Part shown: piece after piece, positions 63,145 to 64,000 of the stretch
Position numbering within the stretch: the first letter of the stretch is position 1
How the letters are laid out: each line of letters begins with the position of its first letter
Assembly (NCBI GenBank): GCA_038087015.1
Contig: JASBNA010000066.1
Span: 124,001 to 188,000, forward strand
DNA length: 64,000 nucleotides
Direction: 5' to 3'
DNA from: Cerrena zonata
Lineage: Eukaryota; Basidiomycota; Agaricomycetes; Polyporales; Cerrenaceae
Made by a program: the position numbers and the translations under genes
The notes under the pieces: generated by a model
What the model saw: only the letters and a program-made list of their open reading frames with translations
What the model was told of the DNA's origin: nothing
Database searches by the model: none

Positions 63145-64000
63145 TCAAAGCAAACTTTTGATTGATTCTTCAGCGAGTTTCAAGTTATCTGGAGAACCAA
63201 CTAAATAAATGAAATTAGAATTCTTTTCATTGGATCTTGGAACAGTAATGAAAGTATTGGTTTTTGATCTAATACCATTAACTACAGAACCTAATGGCCC
63301 AACGACCTTGGTGAAGGAGGAAGGATTAGCAGAATAGAACCAAGCAGCAGCACTAGCATTTTTAGCATTTTCTAAACGTTGGTTGATAAGTTCTGCTGCT
63401 TTTTTAGTATCTTTTTCTTCACCTTTTAATCTCCATGGAATAACAGTCTCAGAAATTTCACCTTCAGCAAGAGATGAAATAGTGAACTTAGTCTTCTCAT
63501 TATTTTCTGGGAGTGCTTCTTCTGGAGGATTTGGACTTGCAGAACCAGATAATTTAGAAGCAAGTCTAGTTAAAGTACCATGCTGAACTTCAACTTTGTA
63601 ATCATTTTTCAATTTTTTGAAGATGGCACCTTTTTCAGATACTAAGGAATGATAACGTTCAGGAACATCAATGGATACATTCCAATCATCTTTGGTGATT
63701 TCATCTAACTTGGCCTTCAAAGCTTCGATTTTGTCTGGTAAACCAGCCAATTTAACAATTGTACTTTGATCGTTTGGTCTTGGAATATCAATAGAGGTTT
63801 CATAAGTCTTTTGTAATTCTGAACGGATGGAGCCACCTGGACCAATGATTAATCTATGTTTTTCTTTAGGTAATTCATATTCAGCAATAATGCTAGCTTC
63901 TTTGAGAGCAACAATGTCTTTGATTTGTTCGATAATCTTATTAACAATGGCTTTGTCACCTTGAGAAGTAACTTCATCAGAGCCTGATCCTTCATTTGGA
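63145..64000 (-). CDS. SCP160: SCP160 (vigilin), C-terminal part
   Basis: Partial: the frame is open from the window edge to the stop at 63145, about 285 residues. It shows the last KH domains of a vigilin-type multi-KH protein: EKHRLIIGPGGSIRSELQKTYETSIDIPRPNDQ, then a diverged KH (VPERYHSLVSEKGAIFKKL) and a C-terminal one (PSSFTKVVGPLGSVVNGIRSKTNTFITVP). Scp160 binds mRNAs and polysomes at the ER and affects translation and chromosome stability. Convergent with PHR1, 144 bases apart. Confidence 0.92.
   Translation of the reverse strand, partial: PNEGSGSDEVTSQGDKAIVNKIIEQIKDIVALKEASIIAEYELPKEKHRLIIGPGGSIRSELQKTYETSIDIPRPNDQSTIVKLAGLPDKIEALKAKLDEITKDDWNVSIDVPERYHSLVSEKGAIFKKLKNDYKVEVQHGTLTRLASKLSGSASPNPPEEALPENNEKTKFTISSLAEGEISETVIPWRLKGEEKDTKKAAELINQRLENAKNASAAAWFYSANPSSFTKVVGPLGSVVNGIRSKTNTFITVPRSNEKNSNFIYLVGSPDNLKLAEESIKSLL

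Noticed and set aside
1..64000. tRNA genes, rRNA, CRISPR arrays
   Set aside because: No B-box (GGTTCGANTCC) with a matching A-box and acceptor stem was found on either strand by eye. Tandem repeats lack spacers, so none is CRISPR-like.

Overview
The window is nuclear DNA from a budding yeast (Saccharomycotina), most likely a member of the CUG-Ser clade (Debaryomyces/Scheffersomyces/Candida relatives). Gene content is that of an ordinary ascomycete yeast: short spliceosomal introns with TACTAAC branch sites, AT-rich spacers with long poly(dA:dT) tracts, and single-copy housekeeping genes. The clade call rests on a CYP52 alkane/fatty-acid hydroxylase, a CRP1/CCC2-type copper pump, a Zorro-like LINE fragment, and two CTG codons at positions where the families normally carry Ser/Thr (PTC1 25192-25194 and the acetyltransferase at 31537-31539).

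Layout. 0-4 kb: edge of a P-type cation ATPase, MYG1 with a 16-bp minisatellite directly behind its stop, and a CYP52 gene. 4.7-15.7 kb: compact housekeeping block with MCM10, COG3, TFB5, VPS41, an unknown KEN-box protein, TVP23 and intron-containing PET100. 16-22.5 kb: PDC2, a regulator derived from a pogo-type transposase, with 3.4 kb of gene-free upstream DNA holding poly(A) tracts, palindromes and a strong hairpin. 22.5-33 kb: YJU3, PTC1, copper ATPase, a mitochondrial homoserine/serine O-acetyltransferase and SVP26. 33-48 kb: SPO14/PLD1, a DOPA-dioxygenase-like gene, a spliced VanZ-like membrane protein, MRX8, GAR1 and EDE1. 48-56 kb: a sulfur-scavenging neighbourhood with tandem JLP1 sulfonate dioxygenases, a small Zn2Cys6 factor, MRPL51 and a MUP1-like methionine permease. 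Met31/32-type (CCACAGTTT) and Cbf1 (CACGTG) sites precede the sulfur genes. 56-61 kb: retroelement debris, namely an 84-bp tandem duplication, a 5'-truncated LINE with poly(A) tail, and an isolated Ty3/gypsy-Gag-like gene broken by a 55-bp tandem duplication. 61-64 kb: CPD photolyase PHR1 and the 3' end of SCP160.

A striking global feature is ten single-base indels (nine clear, one probable) that split conserved genes: CYP52, the acetyltransferase, SVP26, SPO14, EDE1 three times, the MUP1-like gene, and PHR1 twice. In each case one base restores a family-typical protein, and most lie in or next to 2-3 base C/G runs. I read these mainly as consensus errors rather than real gene loss.
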